From Vibrio sp. 10N.261.45.E2 (GTDB lineage: Bacteria > Pseudomonadota > Gammaproteobacteria > Enterobacterales > Vibrionaceae), in assembly GCF_002875705.1 (NCBI RefSeq), contig NZ_MCZZ01000109.1:139962-182382 (forward strand): a DNA stretch of 42,421 nucleotides. The letters are read 5' to 3'. The notes under the pieces were generated by a model. It saw only the letters and a list, made by a program, of their open reading frames with translations, was not told the origin of the DNA and ran no database searches. Both the position numbers and the translations under genes were made by a program. Shown here in pieces: positions 17,249 to 26,965 of this stretch (its first letter is position 1; each line of letters opens with the position of its first letter).

Positions 17249-20200
17249 TTATGCTGTTACTGTGACTACTTTCTTGCGCTGGTTTTTAGTCATCAAGTGA
17301 TAAACCACAGGCACAAAGTAGAAAGAAATAAGCGTGGTTAATACCGTACCGCCCACAATCGCGACCGCGAACGGAGGCCAGAAACCACCACCAGCAATAA
17401 TAAGAGGCATAAAGCCACCCACTGTAGTGATTGTGGTTGAACTGATATGTCGAGTACACGACATAACGGCCTCAACAACTGCATCGACATTGCCTGATGA
17501 AGCCTCTTTATCTAGCTTCAATTCAGTCAGAATCACAATGGCCGCGTTGATAGCCAAACCCGCAATCCCGAGCATCGCGATGATCACCGTAAAGCCGAAC
17601 GGATAACCGAAGGTCCAAACAGACAATAACCCTAGACCACCCGCCAATCCTGCTACCATGAAGATGATGCTACTCATTCGGAACGAGTTGAACGACATCA
17701 CCACCACCAACACCATCAATACCACCACAACGGCGACATTCGAGATCAGGCTGTTGACTGAGTTATCTCGTTCAGCAGATTCACCACCAAAACCAATCGT
17801 ATAGCCCGATGGCATCTGATAGCTTTCTAGGCGTTTCTGGAACTCGTTGAGCACAGTTTGTGGCAAGACTCCCGCTTCAATGTAACCCTCAATGGTATTG
17901 ACTCGCTGCCCGTTACGACGAGTAATCGCACCACGGCTGGTAGTCAGTTCAAGTTCAGCCAAAGTCGACACATTGATGCCCGTTGAGTAGACATCAGAAC
18001 TTATCGGCAAACGGATATTGCTTAAATGCGCTAAGTTTTCACGCGCTTCATCCGCCACACGAACACGGATTGGCACCGACTCACTGCCCTCAATCACTGA
18101 GCCGCTTTCACGACCTGTCAACGTAGTTTGCAGCATGCCAGCAAACTGATTGAGTGAAATACCATTCAGTTTTGCCGTGTCTTCATCGACCTTTAACCAC
18201 ACCTTCGGCGTACCCGGTTGCAGCGTTTCTCTTGTGTGAGTCACATGAGGGACACCTGCCAAGATCAAGCGTACATCTTCACCAATCGCTTTTAGCGTGT
18301 CGAGGTTTTCACCATAAACACGCAGCTCAACTGGCGCAGTAAATGGAGGACCTTGGTTAAGCTTTCGTACCAAGATTTGTGCTTCCGGCACCTCTTCATC
18401 CAACACCTTTTGCAGCTGTGGAATTAGCGCATTGGCTTGGTCGAAGTTTTCCGTTTTCACCATGGCTTGCGAGAAGTACGGCGCGTTATTTTGCCTTGCT
18501 TGCAGGTTGTAATAGAAGGATGGGAAGTTTGCGCCCACTAGCCAATCAATGCGTTCCACTTCTGGGTAGCGATGAATGATGTCGTCGATTTTTTCAGAGG
18601 TATTTTTAGTGGCGTAAATACTCGCTTGCGGCGGCATGTACACCTGAATCTCAAACATGTCTCGGTCTGACGGCGGAAAGAATTGCTCGGTCAGCTGAGA
18701 CATACTCCAGTAGCCAGTAAATGGAACCAACAACACCAAAGCTATAGTGATGATTGGATGCGTGACACCAAAACGCACCGAAGCCGAGAACCAACGTGTT
18801 AATGCAGGAATTCTTAAGCCCGTCATGTACCAGTGGTGCTGGCCTTTCTTATCGACATCGCTCAGTTGTTTCGGTAGCAGCTTGGTCGCTAAACCTGCGA
18901 TTAAGGTGTGCGAGATAATGTAAGAACCGATCAATGAGAAAGAAACGGTAATCGCAATACCACCGACGAACTCTCCCGATGCACCCGGCATCAAGATAAT
19001 CGGAGCAAACGCCAATACGGTGGTTAAGGTTGAGCCTAATAACGGCACCCATAAATGCTTCAATGCATTCATGGTCGCTTCTGCTCGTTGTTGTCCTTTC
19101 AAACGGTAAGCCTGAATGGTATCGACCATCACTACTGCGTTATCTACCATGATTCCGAGCGCTACAATCAGACCCGTCACCGACATCTGGTTGATTGGCA
19201 CACCGGTCATTTTCATTATCGACAAGGTCAACAATGAGGTTAACGGCAGAGAAATCGCCACTAAGATCGCGGCACGCACACCTAAAGTGACAAAAAGAAC
19301 AATCAAGATCAGACCGAAACCGATCATCAAGCTTTTGCCTAAATCGTCTAAGCGAGTCTCGGTATAACCTTGCTGGTTAAAGAGCACAGTCACCTTAACG
19401 TTACTTGGTAACTCTTGCTCAAATTTACCAATCAGGGCATTGGCTCGTGATGTCCAATTATCAACTCGCAGATCAGGGTGCATTCTTGCCGCTACAATCA
19501 CGCCCGGCTCGCCGTCGATAATGGCAATCTGATCTTGTGGGGTTTTCTCACCACGCTTCACCGACGCAATGTCTTCCATACGGATGATGTGACCGCTGCT
19601 GTCAGTGGCGATTGGAACCTGCTTGATGCGCTCAATTGAATCGAGTTCGGACTCAATTTCCAAACCAAAGCGGGAATAAGCGCTGACTAATTCACCAGCA
19701 GAGTTCTTAGCGTCAGCCCCTTCGAGAGATTCAGCAATATTGCCGCTCGAACGACCTAAAGCGGCGGCATCAGCGGTGCGTAAGCTGATTTGAATCTCTT
19801 CTTGTGGCATCCCGTATTCATCAACGAATTCGGTGCCCGATAAGGTGCGTAATCGCTTGGCGAGTTCTTTAGCATAACGGCCCAGCGTTAATCGGTCAGG
19901 TTCGCCGGCACCAGACCAAGTTAAAGATGCAATGGTCGTGAAAGCATAAGTATGGTCGCTATCGAGATCGGGAGAATGAGCACCCGCAGGTAAAATGGAT
20001 TCGATGTCAGATAACTTGTCGCGAGCTTGTGACCAAACGGGCTCAGGCTCGGTGATGGTGTCATTCAGTTCAAGCGTAACAATCGACACACTGGGCCTTG
20101 ATGTTGAGCTCACTAACTTAACTTCACTCAATTCACGCAGCTTATTCTCGATAACCTCAGTAACTAACGTTTCTACACGTTCGGCACTGGCTCCGGGGAA

Positions 20201-20347
20201 GCTGGTCGTGATATTAGCGTAACGGTTGATAATCACCGGGTCTTCTGCACGCGGCAACGTCATGAAGGCTGAAATACCGCTTACCATCAACAGCGCCGTC
20301 ATCAAGATAAGCAATCGAGTATTGGAAATAGTCTCTATAATTTTCAT
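17249..20347 (-). CDS. RND-family efflux pump, inner-membrane permease
   Basis: A 1032-residue resistance-nodulation-division transporter, proton-driven and part of a tripartite efflux pump. It has the 12-helix layout with two large periplasmic loops. The helix-4 region carries the proton-relay aspartates (G-I-M-V-D-N-A-V-V-M-V-D-T). The start M-K-I-I-E-T-I-S-N-T-R directly begins the first helix, a little shorter at the N-terminus than AcrB. The adaptor gene ends 8 bp upstream, so they are co-transcribed. No outer-membrane channel gene is present, so a chromosomal TolC probably completes the pump. It belongs to the AcrB-like group with V-Q-type adaptors rather than the metal-exporting CusA group. 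The substrate cannot be told. The divergent TetR gene is its likely regulator. Confidence 0.93.
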   Translation of the reverse strand: MKIIETISNTRLLILMTALLMVSGISAFMTLPRAEDPVIINRYANITTSFPGASAERVETLVTEVIENKLRELSEVKLVSSTSRPSVSIVTLELNDTITEPEPVWSQARDKLSDIESILPAGAHSPDLDSDHTYAFTTIASLTWSGAGEPDRLTLGRYAKELAKRLRTLSGTEFVDEYGMPQEEIQISLRTADAAALGRSSGNIAESLEGADAKNSAGELVSAYSRFGLEIESELDSIERIKQVPIATDSSGHIIRMEDIASVKRGEKTPQDQIAIIDGEPGVIVAARMHPDLRVDNWTSRANALIGKFEQELPSNVKVTVLFNQQGYTETRLDDLGKSLMIGFGLILIVLFVTLGVRAAILVAISLPLTSLLTLSIMKMTGVPINQMSVTGLIVALGIMVDNAVVMVDTIQAYRLKGQQRAEATMNALKHLWVPLLGSTLTTVLAFAPIILMPGASGEFVGGIAITVSFSLIGSYIISHTLIAGLATKLLPKQLSDVDKKGQHHWYMTGLRIPALTRWFSASVRFGVTHPIITIALVLLVPFTGYWSMSQLTEQFFPPSDRDMFEIQVYMPPQASIYATKNTSEKIDDIIHRYPEVERIDWLVGANFPSFYYNLQARQNNAPYFSQAMVKTENFDQANALIPQLQKVLDEEVPEAQILVRKLNQGPPFTAPVELRVYGENLDTLKAIGEDVRLILAGVPHVTHTRETLQPGTPKVWLKVDEDTAKLNGISLNQFAGMLQTTLTGRESGSVIEGSESVPIRVRVADEARENLAHLSNIRLPISSDVYSTGINVSTLAELELTTSRGAITRRNGQRVNTIEGYIEAGVLPQTVLNEFQKRLESYQMPSGYTIGFGGESAERDNSVNSLISNVAVVVVLMVLVVVMSFNSFRMSSIIFMVAGLAGGLGLLSVWTFGYPFGFTVIIAMLGIAGLAINAAIVILTELKLDKEASSGNVDAVVEAVMSCTRHISSTTITTVGGFMPLIIAGGGFWPPFAVAIVGGTVLTTLISFYFVPVVYHLMTKNQRKKVVTVTA

Positions 20348-20355
20348 ACTATTAC

Positions 20356-21474
20356 CTACTCAGCAGCGCTGGCTGGTTTCACGATTTGACCCGGAACTAA
20401 GCGATGTAAACCACTGGCAATCACCTGTTCACCGTCTTCAATCGCCCCACTTACATACGCTTGTTGATTGTTGGCAAACAACACCTGAACACTTCTACGT
20501 TCAACCTTGTTGTCTTCGCCAATCACAAAGATGTTCCACACTCCTCGTAATCCATCTATCAACCCCGTTAATGGCACCCAATAACCTTGCTCTTCAATCT
20601 GTTCATTAAATTTAAGGTAGGCAAGCTGCCCTTCTAATACCGAAGATTGCTCTGGGAACAGATAACGTAAGCCAACACTGCGAGACTGCGTGTCGACCAT
20701 CGCTCCGGGATTCAATAGATTGACGGCATAATCGGTTCGTCCAACTCGGATGCTAGGTGTAGAGAGTGAGGTGACTTTTTGCATTTGATGAGCAGGAATA
20801 CCGATAAAGGCCTCTTTTCCCTCAGAAGCGAGCAATGTAAGCGTTGGATTACCCACATTCACCACATCTCCGAGCGAGACAAAGCGAGTCGCAACAGTGC
20901 CAGAATAAGGCGCAAGAATTGTCGATTTCACCAGTTTCAACTCGTTGCCTTTCACCGATGCATCGATACGTAACAAATTAGCCTGCAATACACGTTGTTC
21001 ACTGGTTAAGGAATCAATTTCAGCTTCGGCACTGAAGCCTTTTGCTTTCAGTGAGCGTTGACGTTTTAAATTAGCAGCAACAAGACTCAACTGAGCTTTG
21101 ACCTCTTCGGCTTGCGCTTTCAGTTGGCTAGATTCCGTCTTCAGCAGTTGAGTATCTAACTTGATTAACGGTTGACCTTCAGTGACTGTGTCACCCACAT
21201 CAACCAGAATCTCGTTTACTTTACCCGCTAATTCAAAACCAAGATTCGCCTGCTGACCAGCCTTTACCACACCGACATATTCACGTTGAACTTCGTATGA
21301 TGGCGAGCGTTCTAAGGCAACCGTTTCTACTGTCAATACTGTCGATGCAGCACTACTCGACTCAGCAGCACTCGCTGAATCTGATGCTGTCTCGGCTTGT
21401 GTATTTTCACCACAACCAACAAGAAGAGTCGACAACGCTACGGCTACAGCGCTTCCCTTCATCAATTTATACAT
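20356..21474 (-). CDS. RND efflux periplasmic adaptor (lipoprotein)
   Basis: A 372-residue AcrA/MexA-type adaptor. The lipoprotein signal ends in L-L-V-G-C-G, followed by a Ser/Ala-rich linker, lipoyl halves (G-F-E-L-A-G-K-V-N-E-I-L-V-D-V-G-D-T-V and A-P-Y-S-G-T-V-A-T-R-F), an intervening helical hairpin and a beta-barrel domain. The ATG at 21474 is preceded by AGGAAG at ideal spacing; the frame is open ten residues further but has no ribosome binding site there. First gene of the pump operon, divergent from tetR. Confidence 0.93.
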   Translation of the reverse strand: MYKLMKGSAVAVALSTLLVGCGENTQAETASDSASAAESSSAASTVLTVETVALERSPSYEVQREYVGVVKAGQQANLGFELAGKVNEILVDVGDTVTEGQPLIKLDTQLLKTESSQLKAQAEEVKAQLSLVAANLKRQRSLKAKGFSAEAEIDSLTSEQRVLQANLLRIDASVKGNELKLVKSTILAPYSGTVATRFVSLGDVVNVGNPTLTLLASEGKEAFIGIPAHQMQKVTSLSTPSIRVGRTDYAVNLLNPGAMVDTQSRSVGLRYLFPEQSSVLEGQLAYLKFNEQIEEQGYWVPLTGLIDGLRGVWNIFVIGEDNKVERRSVQVLFANNQQAYVSGAIEDGEQVIASGLHRLVPGQIVKPASAAE

Positions 21475-21528
21475 ACTTCCTGTCCCTATGCGGTACTCAT
21501 TCATGATCTTTTTTCAGACTAACCAAAC

Positions 21529-21549
21529 CAAACTGGACTGTCTAGTTTG
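21529..21549. promoter_or_regulatory. TetR-type operator between the pump operon and tetR
   Basis: CAAACT (21529-21534) and AGTTTG (21544-21549) form a 21-bp near-perfect palindrome, with GAC and GTC also matching inside. Only one base pair and the central base break the symmetry. It lies 55 bp before the adaptor start and 160 bp before tetR, where binding would block the pump promoter. Confidence 0.7.
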
Positions 21550-21708
21550 ACTATGTTAAAAATAAGTTTCATCATCAGTGATTGATAAAACCATCACAAA
21601 AAGCATAATGCTTAGCGCAAATTGAGCTCCGAAAAACTGACGACCAATAGGCACTAACAAAGAGACAAACTAGGTAACGACCCACACCAAGTAACGAGAA
21701 GCAAGCAC

Positions 21709-22323
21709 GTGACAAAAATCATCAAGAGTGAACAGAAGAGATCGCAGATCTTAACCGCAGCAAGTAAACTTTTCTCTGAAAACGGCTTCAAGATCAATAT
21801 GGATCAGATAGCCAAATCAGCGAACGTTTCCAAGCAAACGGTCTACTCTCACTTTAAAAACAAAGACGAACTTTTTGAAACCTGCATGCAAACCAAGTGC
21901 GCCGAGCGTGAACTCAGCCCTTCTGCTTTTGATATGAATGCCACTTTGGAAGAAGAATTGGTGAAATTTGGTGTGAAGTTTCAGGATTTATTGCTTGATG
22001 ATCAGTCACGACAAACCTTTCAGAATGCGGTCAGCCAATCTAATACACACCCAGAGATCGCCTCTATCTATTTAGAAACCGGTCCTCAAAAAACCACCAA
22101 GTTACTCGCTGATTACCTGCAGTCAAAAATAGACTCTGGGGATCTGACGCTGTCGACATCAAGCTCACCGATCATTGCGGCTCGTCAACTGCTGCTTATG
22201 TTTCATGGTAAATCCGCCTATTGGTCGTTCTTCGGCCACGATAGCGGCGAGTCTAATGAAGAAAGGCTTAACTACACGCGCGAATGCGTCACACTTTTCT
22301 TAAATGGAAACCAGCCTCGTTAG
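21709..22323 (+). CDS. TetR/AcrR-family regulator of the adjacent RND pump
   Basis: A 204-residue TetR-type repressor. The N-terminal helix-turn-helix is clear (I-L-T-A-A-S-K-L-F-S-E-N-G-F, then V-S-K-Q-T-V-Y-S-H-F-K-N-K-D-E-L-F), followed by an all-helical ligand-binding and dimerisation domain. It starts with GTG at 21709, with GAGAAG at a good distance; no ATG start fits the HTH. It is divergent from the pump operon with a clear palindrome in between, so it is probably a local repressor released by a pump substrate. Confidence 0.92.
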   Translation: MTKIIKSEQKRSQILTAASKLFSENGFKINMDQIAKSANVSKQTVYSHFKNKDELFETCMQTKCAERELSPSAFDMNATLEEELVKFGVKFQDLLLDDQSRQTFQNAVSQSNTHPEIASIYLETGPQKTTKLLADYLQSKIDSGDLTLSTSSSPIIAARQLLLMFHGKSAYWSFFGHDSGESNEERLNYTRECVTLFLNGNQPR

Positions 22324-22373
22324 TTCCAGTCCACTGGTGAAATGGAACGCTAAGATCGAAGTAAGATGAGAAG

Positions 22374-23264
22374 CTAATTAGAAGCCGACGCTAGCAATAA
22401 CTCGTAGAAACGTTTTGCTGCTGGGCCAGTCTTCGCTCCTTTTGGTTGAGTCAAATGCAACGGAACATGATATCCAGTTCCATTTTCGACATTGAGCACC
22501 GTCAGCTTATTTCCACCTCGACTTTCTACAATGTGCTTTGGCAATCGGCAATAACCCACGCCCTGCTCTACTGCGCCAAAGGCATGGTCGAAATTATCCA
22601 CCGTAATACGCTGACTCGACTTTAACCAACCAACATCCTTCTTCTCGCCCAACTTTTCAACCGAGCCTAAATCTCTCACCACAATTTGTGGCAAAGACGA
22701 CAATTGATTGAGCGATACAGACGACGCTTTAGCTAGAGGGTGCGAGCTGGCTACAACAGGCTCCATCAATGTAAAACCAAAGGCTTCGGCGGGGTAATTT
22801 GTCACGGGGAGATTAATGATGGCAACATCTGCCCTTTCTTGGGTGACCATTTCAGTGGTTTTCGACAGTGATGTTTCTACCACTTGTATCGACGTACTGT
22901 TGTTCTCTGCCAGAAACTCAGCCATCGGTTTATACAAGCGTTCAAGGCAGCACAAATGATCAACCGCAACCACGATTTCAGACTCAACCCCCTTTGCTAA
23001 CTGCTCACTGATCAATTCAAGTTCTCGCGCTTGTTCTAGCATGCTGCTTGCCCTACGCAACAAGGCTTTACCATCTTCCGACAACACCGCCCTACGACCT
23101 TCAACCTGAACCAAAGACACACCCAATTGATCCTCCAATTTTCTCAAGGCATAAATCAGCGTGGTATGGCTCTTGTTCAATTGCAATGCCGCCGCCTGAA
23201 TGCTGCCCGCACGGTCAATTTCGTAAAGGGTTTGCCATTGGTCTAGCGTTGTCTTCAATCTCAT
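22374..23264 (-). CDS. LysR-family transcriptional regulator, divergent from ydhR
   Basis: A 296-residue LysR-type regulator. The winged helix-turn-helix is at residues ~1-65 (A-G-S-I-Q-A-A-A-L-Q-L-N-K-S-H-T-T-L-I-Y), followed by an effector-binding domain. It is divergent from the YdhR-like monooxygenase, with a 161-bp shared promoter region, which makes that gene its probable target. It ends 51 bp after the convergent tetR stop; no clear terminator is seen between the two. The effector is unknown. Confidence 0.9.
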   Translation of the reverse strand: MRLKTTLDQWQTLYEIDRAGSIQAAALQLNKSHTTLIYALRKLEDQLGVSLVQVEGRRAVLSEDGKALLRRASSMLEQARELELISEQLAKGVESEIVVAVDHLCCLERLYKPMAEFLAENNSTSIQVVETSLSKTTEMVTQERADVAIINLPVTNYPAEAFGFTLMEPVVASSHPLAKASSVSLNQLSSLPQIVVRDLGSVEKLGEKKDVGWLKSSQRITVDNFDHAFGAVEQGVGYCRLPKHIVESRGGNKLTVLNVENGTGYHVPLHLTQPKGAKTGPAAKRFYELLLASASN

Positions 23265-23425
23265 CGGTCTAAAATCCTGACAGTTAATGGCAATATTATG
23301 AACTTTTTTGTCTAATTTTTACAGGTAACATGAACTTCAACAACAAACGAGAATGGCTTGTTTGTCTTAAACCCCTATTTTTTAGTGGCATTTGTTAAAC
23401 GAAATGTATTAAACGGAGAAACACC

Positions 23426-23731
23426 ATGAAACTACTACAAGTTGATTTTGAATTTTCAGGCCCTTTCGGTGAAGAGATGTCAAACGCACTCGTTGACCTA
23501 GCAAAGTCTATCAACGATGAGCCGGGCATGATCTGGAAAATTTGGACAGAAAGCGAAGCTGAAAAGCTAGGCGGTGGTATCTACTTATTTGAAGACCAGC
23601 TGAGTGCTGAAACCTATCTAGCGATGCATGCTGCTCGCTTAAAAGAGATGGGCGTAGAAGAAGTACGTGGTGTGATTTTTGACGTGAACCAACCGTTAAC
23701 TACCATTAACAAAGGCCCAATCAACGTTTAA
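23426..23731 (+). CDS. ydhR: YdhR-like monooxygenase (ABM-fold)
   Basis: A 101-residue protein of the YdhR family, small ferredoxin-like (antibiotic-biosynthesis-monooxygenase fold) dimers. Length equals E. coli YdhR, and the family features D-F-x-F-x-G-P-F-G-x-E-M near the start and G-M-I-W-K-I-W-T-E are visible. A role in oxidising aromatic or quinone-like compounds has been proposed for the family; the reaction is not established. AACGGAGAAAC precedes the ATG. The next gene, a small membrane protein, follows 73 bp later and may be co-transcribed. Confidence 0.88.
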   Translation: MKLLQVDFEFSGPFGEEMSNALVDLAKSINDEPGMIWKIWTESEAEKLGGGIYLFEDQLSAETYLAMHAARLKEMGVEEVRGVIFDVNQPLTTINKGPINV

Positions 23732-23804
23732 CGCATCGCTCATTCCTGTATTGAGCAAAAATTCTGATTAGCCATAGCACTAAGTTGAAAGAGAGATCGA
23801 CACA

Positions 23805-24179
23805 ATGAACAACAAAACATTTTTGAGCCTACACGGCATCATTTACGCAGGGTTTGCCTTCGCGCTGTTTTTCTTACCTACCGTCATGTGGCCAATGTAC
23901 GGTGTGGAGATCAATGACAAGTACGCGTACTTTCTCTCTCAGCACACCAGTATATTCCTGGGAGGCATTGCTGCAATAAGTTGGCTACTCAGAGAGATTG
24001 AACCTGGAGTGTCAGCGAAAAAGCTCATTCAAGGCTTAGTTATCACTAACATGCTTGGTGCTATCATCACATTGTATGCAGCGTTCACAGGGATTTTTGT
24101 TGGCTTTGGTTGGAGCGACCCTGCGTTCTTCCTTTCACTATCTGTACTCAGCGTGTTGCAGGTTCGTCGACAAGGCTAG
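23805..24179 (+). CDS. Small membrane protein, unknown function
   Basis: A 124-residue protein with four hydrophobic helices (about residues 8-28, 45-63, 75-97 and 102-119). It resembles small DoxX-like or tumour-protein-like four-helix membrane proteins in size only; I do not recognise a specific family. AAAGAGAGA precedes the ATG. It lies 73 bp after ydhR, on the same strand and before a strong terminator, so it is likely part of the same transcript and regulated with it. Confidence 0.75.
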   Translation: MNNKTFLSLHGIIYAGFAFALFFLPTVMWPMYGVEINDKYAYFLSQHTSIFLGGIAAISWLLREIEPGVSAKKLIQGLVITNMLGAIITLYAAFTGIFVGFGWSDPAFFLSLSVLSVLQVRRQG

Positions 24180-24182
24180 TTC

Positions 24183-24217
24183 ATACAAAATACAAAATAC
24201 AAAATACAAAATACAAA
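24183..24217. repeat. Heptanucleotide tandem repeat (ATACAAA)5
   Basis: Five perfect copies of ATACAAA starting three bases after the stop codon of the membrane-protein gene and ending just before the terminator at 24230. It is non-coding, so copy-number change should only alter the 3' untranslated region. Confidence 0.95.
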
Positions 24218-24229
24218 ACTAAACCAATA

Positions 24230-24266
24230 AAAAAGGAACAGATGCACTCATCATCTGTTCCTTTTT
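24230..24266. terminator. Bidirectional terminator between ydhR-side genes and blc
   Basis: A perfect 15-bp stem, AAAAAGGAACAGATG (24230-24244) with CATCTGTTCCTTTTT (24252-24266), and a 7-nt loop. A tracts and T tracts on both sides serve the convergent genes in both directions. Confidence 0.95.
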
Positions 24267-24297
24267 CAATCAACTGTCGTTAATTTAGCTCGCCTGC

Positions 24298-24816
24298 TTA
24301 TTTGTTGTGCTCAACGTAAATCAACTCGTCAGTATTGAAACCACGCTCTTTGGACATGGTTTTGAACTTCTCCATCACCTCTGGTGCAACTTCAGGGGTT
24401 CTTGAAAGCAACCACAAGTAGTCTGTATCTGGGCCCGAAACAAATGCGTATTGGTATCCCTCTTTGTCCAGCTCAAACACCACATAAGCACCGTAGAAAG
24501 GACCGAAGAAAGACACCTTCAAATAACCTTGCTCGCTGCCTTCAACAAAGTAAGCTTTGCCTTCCGCTTCGTTCCATTCACCTTCTTCAGCCGAATAGCC
24601 ACGGTTAATCACCTTCACGCCGCCATCATCACGAAGGCTGTATTCAGCGCTGATATTGTCTAAACCACGTTCAAACGAATGATCCAGACGAGCCACTTCG
24701 TACCATTTCCCAAGGTATCGATCCAATTCAAACTGTTGAACCGGCTTTACTGTTTCAGGCATGCCGACACAGCCACCCAACAAGATCACGCTCAGCAGCA
24801 ATAATATTTTTTTCAT
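24298..24816 (-). CDS. blc: Outer-membrane lipoprotein Blc (bacterial lipocalin)
   Basis: A 172-residue lipocalin. The lipobox L-L-G-G-C gives lipidation at about Cys16, with the next residue Val, so outer-membrane sorting is expected. The lipocalin signature Y-L-G-K-W-Y-E-V-A-R-L-D-H-S-F-E-R-G is intact, followed by alternating strands and the C-terminal L-W-L-L-S-R-T-P-E motif. E. coli Blc (177 residues) binds lysophospholipids and is induced under membrane stress; the same role is likely here. It is a single gene, divergent from the amidohydrolase remnant. Confidence 0.95.
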   Translation of the reverse strand: MKKILLLLSVILLGGCVGMPETVKPVQQFELDRYLGKWYEVARLDHSFERGLDNISAEYSLRDDGGVKVINRGYSAEEGEWNEAEGKAYFVEGSEQGYLKVSFFGPFYGAYVVFELDKEGYQYAFVSGPDTDYLWLLSRTPEVAPEVMEKFKTMSKERGFNTDELIYVEHNK

Positions 24817-25135
24817 CCTAACCTCAGCTTATTTTTATCAATAATGCGAGTAAGTCTTGTGAAAACATAAACTTACTTCCTTGGTAATACGTTAAATCCA
24901 TTTTTATAGTTCACTTAACTGTAAATTATTCAGACGTTTATGTGAATCGTTTAATCTATGAATGGGTTCGAAATACCTTATTGATGAGTTGTATTCCACA
25001 ACCTCATCAAAAGATACTGGAATTGCATCCAAACAAGAGAGCAACCAAGGACACTTTATTATTAAAAATTCACGATATGATTCTGGCCACTCGCTTTCTA
25101 TACTTATTAAACAGTGGAACATGGAAGACATAATA
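24817..25135. other. Divergent promoter region between blc and the amidohydrolase
   Basis: About 320 bp containing the promoters of two divergent genes. The amidohydrolase frame stays open upstream to 24962, but the added residues are not secretion-like and no ribosome binding site precedes them. I see no RNA gene or strong repeat. Confidence 0.5.
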
Positions 25136-26859
25136 ATGAATAACAAACTCACTCGACCACGCGCTGCATGGATAACATTATTCGCAAGCTTAACTGCCAT
25201 CGCGCCTGTTTTTGCACAAGACTCAATTCCTACTCAAAACCCTGCAACGACTCAAAGTGCTGACCAGATTTTTACCAATGCCGACATCTATGGGCATCGC
25301 GAATCAGATTCGATCGTTACCCATGAAGGCAAGATCATCTTTATAGGAAACCAATCACAGGCACTCTCTTTTCAAGGGCAAAACACTGATGTCATTGATT
25401 TAGACAATGCCTTTGTTTTACCGGGGTTCATCGACAACCATAACCATGTGTTTGAAGCAGCCTCAGAGCTGGGTGGCAATTGCGAACTCGATTCTGAAGC
25501 TACCCTAGAGGAACAAATACCCTACTTAGAAGCGTGTCAAATCAATGCCGACGCTAATGGTAGAGGTTGGCTTATGGGCTATGGTTTTTCTTTGGAAGCA
25601 ACGCTCAATAGCGACTCAAATTACACGCCACTCGAGATCATCGACAGTATCTTCCCGGATCGCCCGGTGGTGATCATGGAGCAGACTTCACATTCAATGT
25701 GGGTTAACTCAAAGGCACTGAAAATCGCCCGAATCAGCCAACAATCTCCCGATCCGCAAGGCGGGGTTTATTTAAAAGACCAAGACAGTGGCAAACTCAA
25801 TGGCATCTTATTAGACAATGCTGGCGACCAAGTCATGGAGACCGCTTGGAACAGCCAAAGTGAACTGTTTGAGCAAAGTTATCAAGGGTTAATGTACGGT
25901 CTTGAAGAAGCCGCGGCTCACGGTATTACTACCATTGGTGACGGCCGAATGTATTGGAAGCGAGGTTGGTATAACGTTTGGCTAGAGGCCGAACAAAACC
26001 AAGATCTCACAGCGCGCGTCTCATTGCGTCCTTGGGTTTACCCTTCCATGGCAATGCCTTCTCAATTAGAAGTCTTTGAGAAGATGTATTCCGATGATAA
26101 AAGCCGTCTGTTGTTGGTTGATCAGGTGAAAATGTACAGTGATGGCGTTTTCATCAATGGCACCGCAAAAACGCTCGCCCCATACTTAAATACTTATTTA
26201 CCAAACTCCCCGATGGCTTGAACTACATTCCACCAGCACAGATGAAAGAGTGGCTAATTGCCCTCGAAAAAATTGGCTTTAGCGCCCACATACATGCCAT
26301 TGGTGACGGCGCAGTTCGAGAATCTTTAGATGCCATCGAGAGCGTACGTGAGCAGGGTTCGCAAAAGCCATACACGCTCACCCACGTTGAATTGATCAAT
26401 GATGAGGACGTTCCACGATTTAAACAACTCGGCGTAACCGCGGATTTCCAAGTTGGATCAGACTACGTCGCGCAACATGATCACGAATGGGCTAATGCCT
26501 TCTTAGGTACGAGACGCGCAAAAGCCATGATGAACCTTGATGTGATACTCAAAACCGACGCCAATATCACTTTAAGCAGTGATTGGAACGTTCACGACAT
26601 CAACCCTTTAGTCGGTATTGCGAACAGCTTAATCATGGGAAAAACAGGCCTAACTGATATCTATACAGCCATCGACGCTTGCACCCTCAACGCAGCTAAA
26701 AGTCTAGGGATTGATGATATTACGGGGACAATTGAAGTTGGGAAGTCTGCAGACTTCGCCATTCTAGATAAAGATATCACCACCTTGCCAGCAAGAGGGA
26801 TAGCCAAAACTCAAGTATTGATGACGGTATTACGTGGGAATGTGGTTTACGAAAAATAA
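25136..26859 (+). pseudogene. Exported YtcJ-type amidohydrolase broken by a single frameshift
   Basis: A metal-dependent amidohydrolase of the YtcJ group (COG1574 type) in two reading frames. The first part runs from the ATG at 25136, with a signal peptide ending near V-F-A-Q, to a TGA at 26219. The second continues in the -1 frame to 26859. The protein is otherwise complete: H-N-H metal motif in G-F-I-D-N-H-N-H-V-F, the Lys in V-K-M-Y-S-D-G, His in A-H-I-H-A-I-G-D-G, T-H-V-E-L-I, and Asp in L-S-S-D-W-N-V. The switch lies at about 26182-26206, where frame 1 would read K-L-P-D-G-L-N-Y-I-P-P. A one-base deletion explains it. Either a very recent mutation or a sequencing error. The substrate of the family is mostly unknown. 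Confidence 0.82.
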
Positions 26860-26907
26860 AGCCCAAAACATACAAAACCAAATAATAGCGACATGACGCT
26901 TATACGA

Positions 26908-26938
26908 AAACGAGCCAGCTTATTCAGCTGGCTCGTTT
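26908..26938. terminator. Bidirectional terminator after the amidohydrolase
   Basis: AAACGAGCCAGCT (26908-26920) and AGCTGGCTCGTTT (26926-26938) form a perfect 13-bp stem with a TATTC loop; it serves the convergent genes on both strands. Confidence 0.93.
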
Positions 26939-26965
26939 ATTATTCACCTATGTATTTTCGTTTTA

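Noticed and set aside
26160..26222. Programmed -1 frameshifting at the amidohydrolase junction
   Set aside because: The A-rich stretch at 26167-26171 is not a standard slippery heptamer in the reading frame and lies before the point where the frames must join; a plain indel is simpler.
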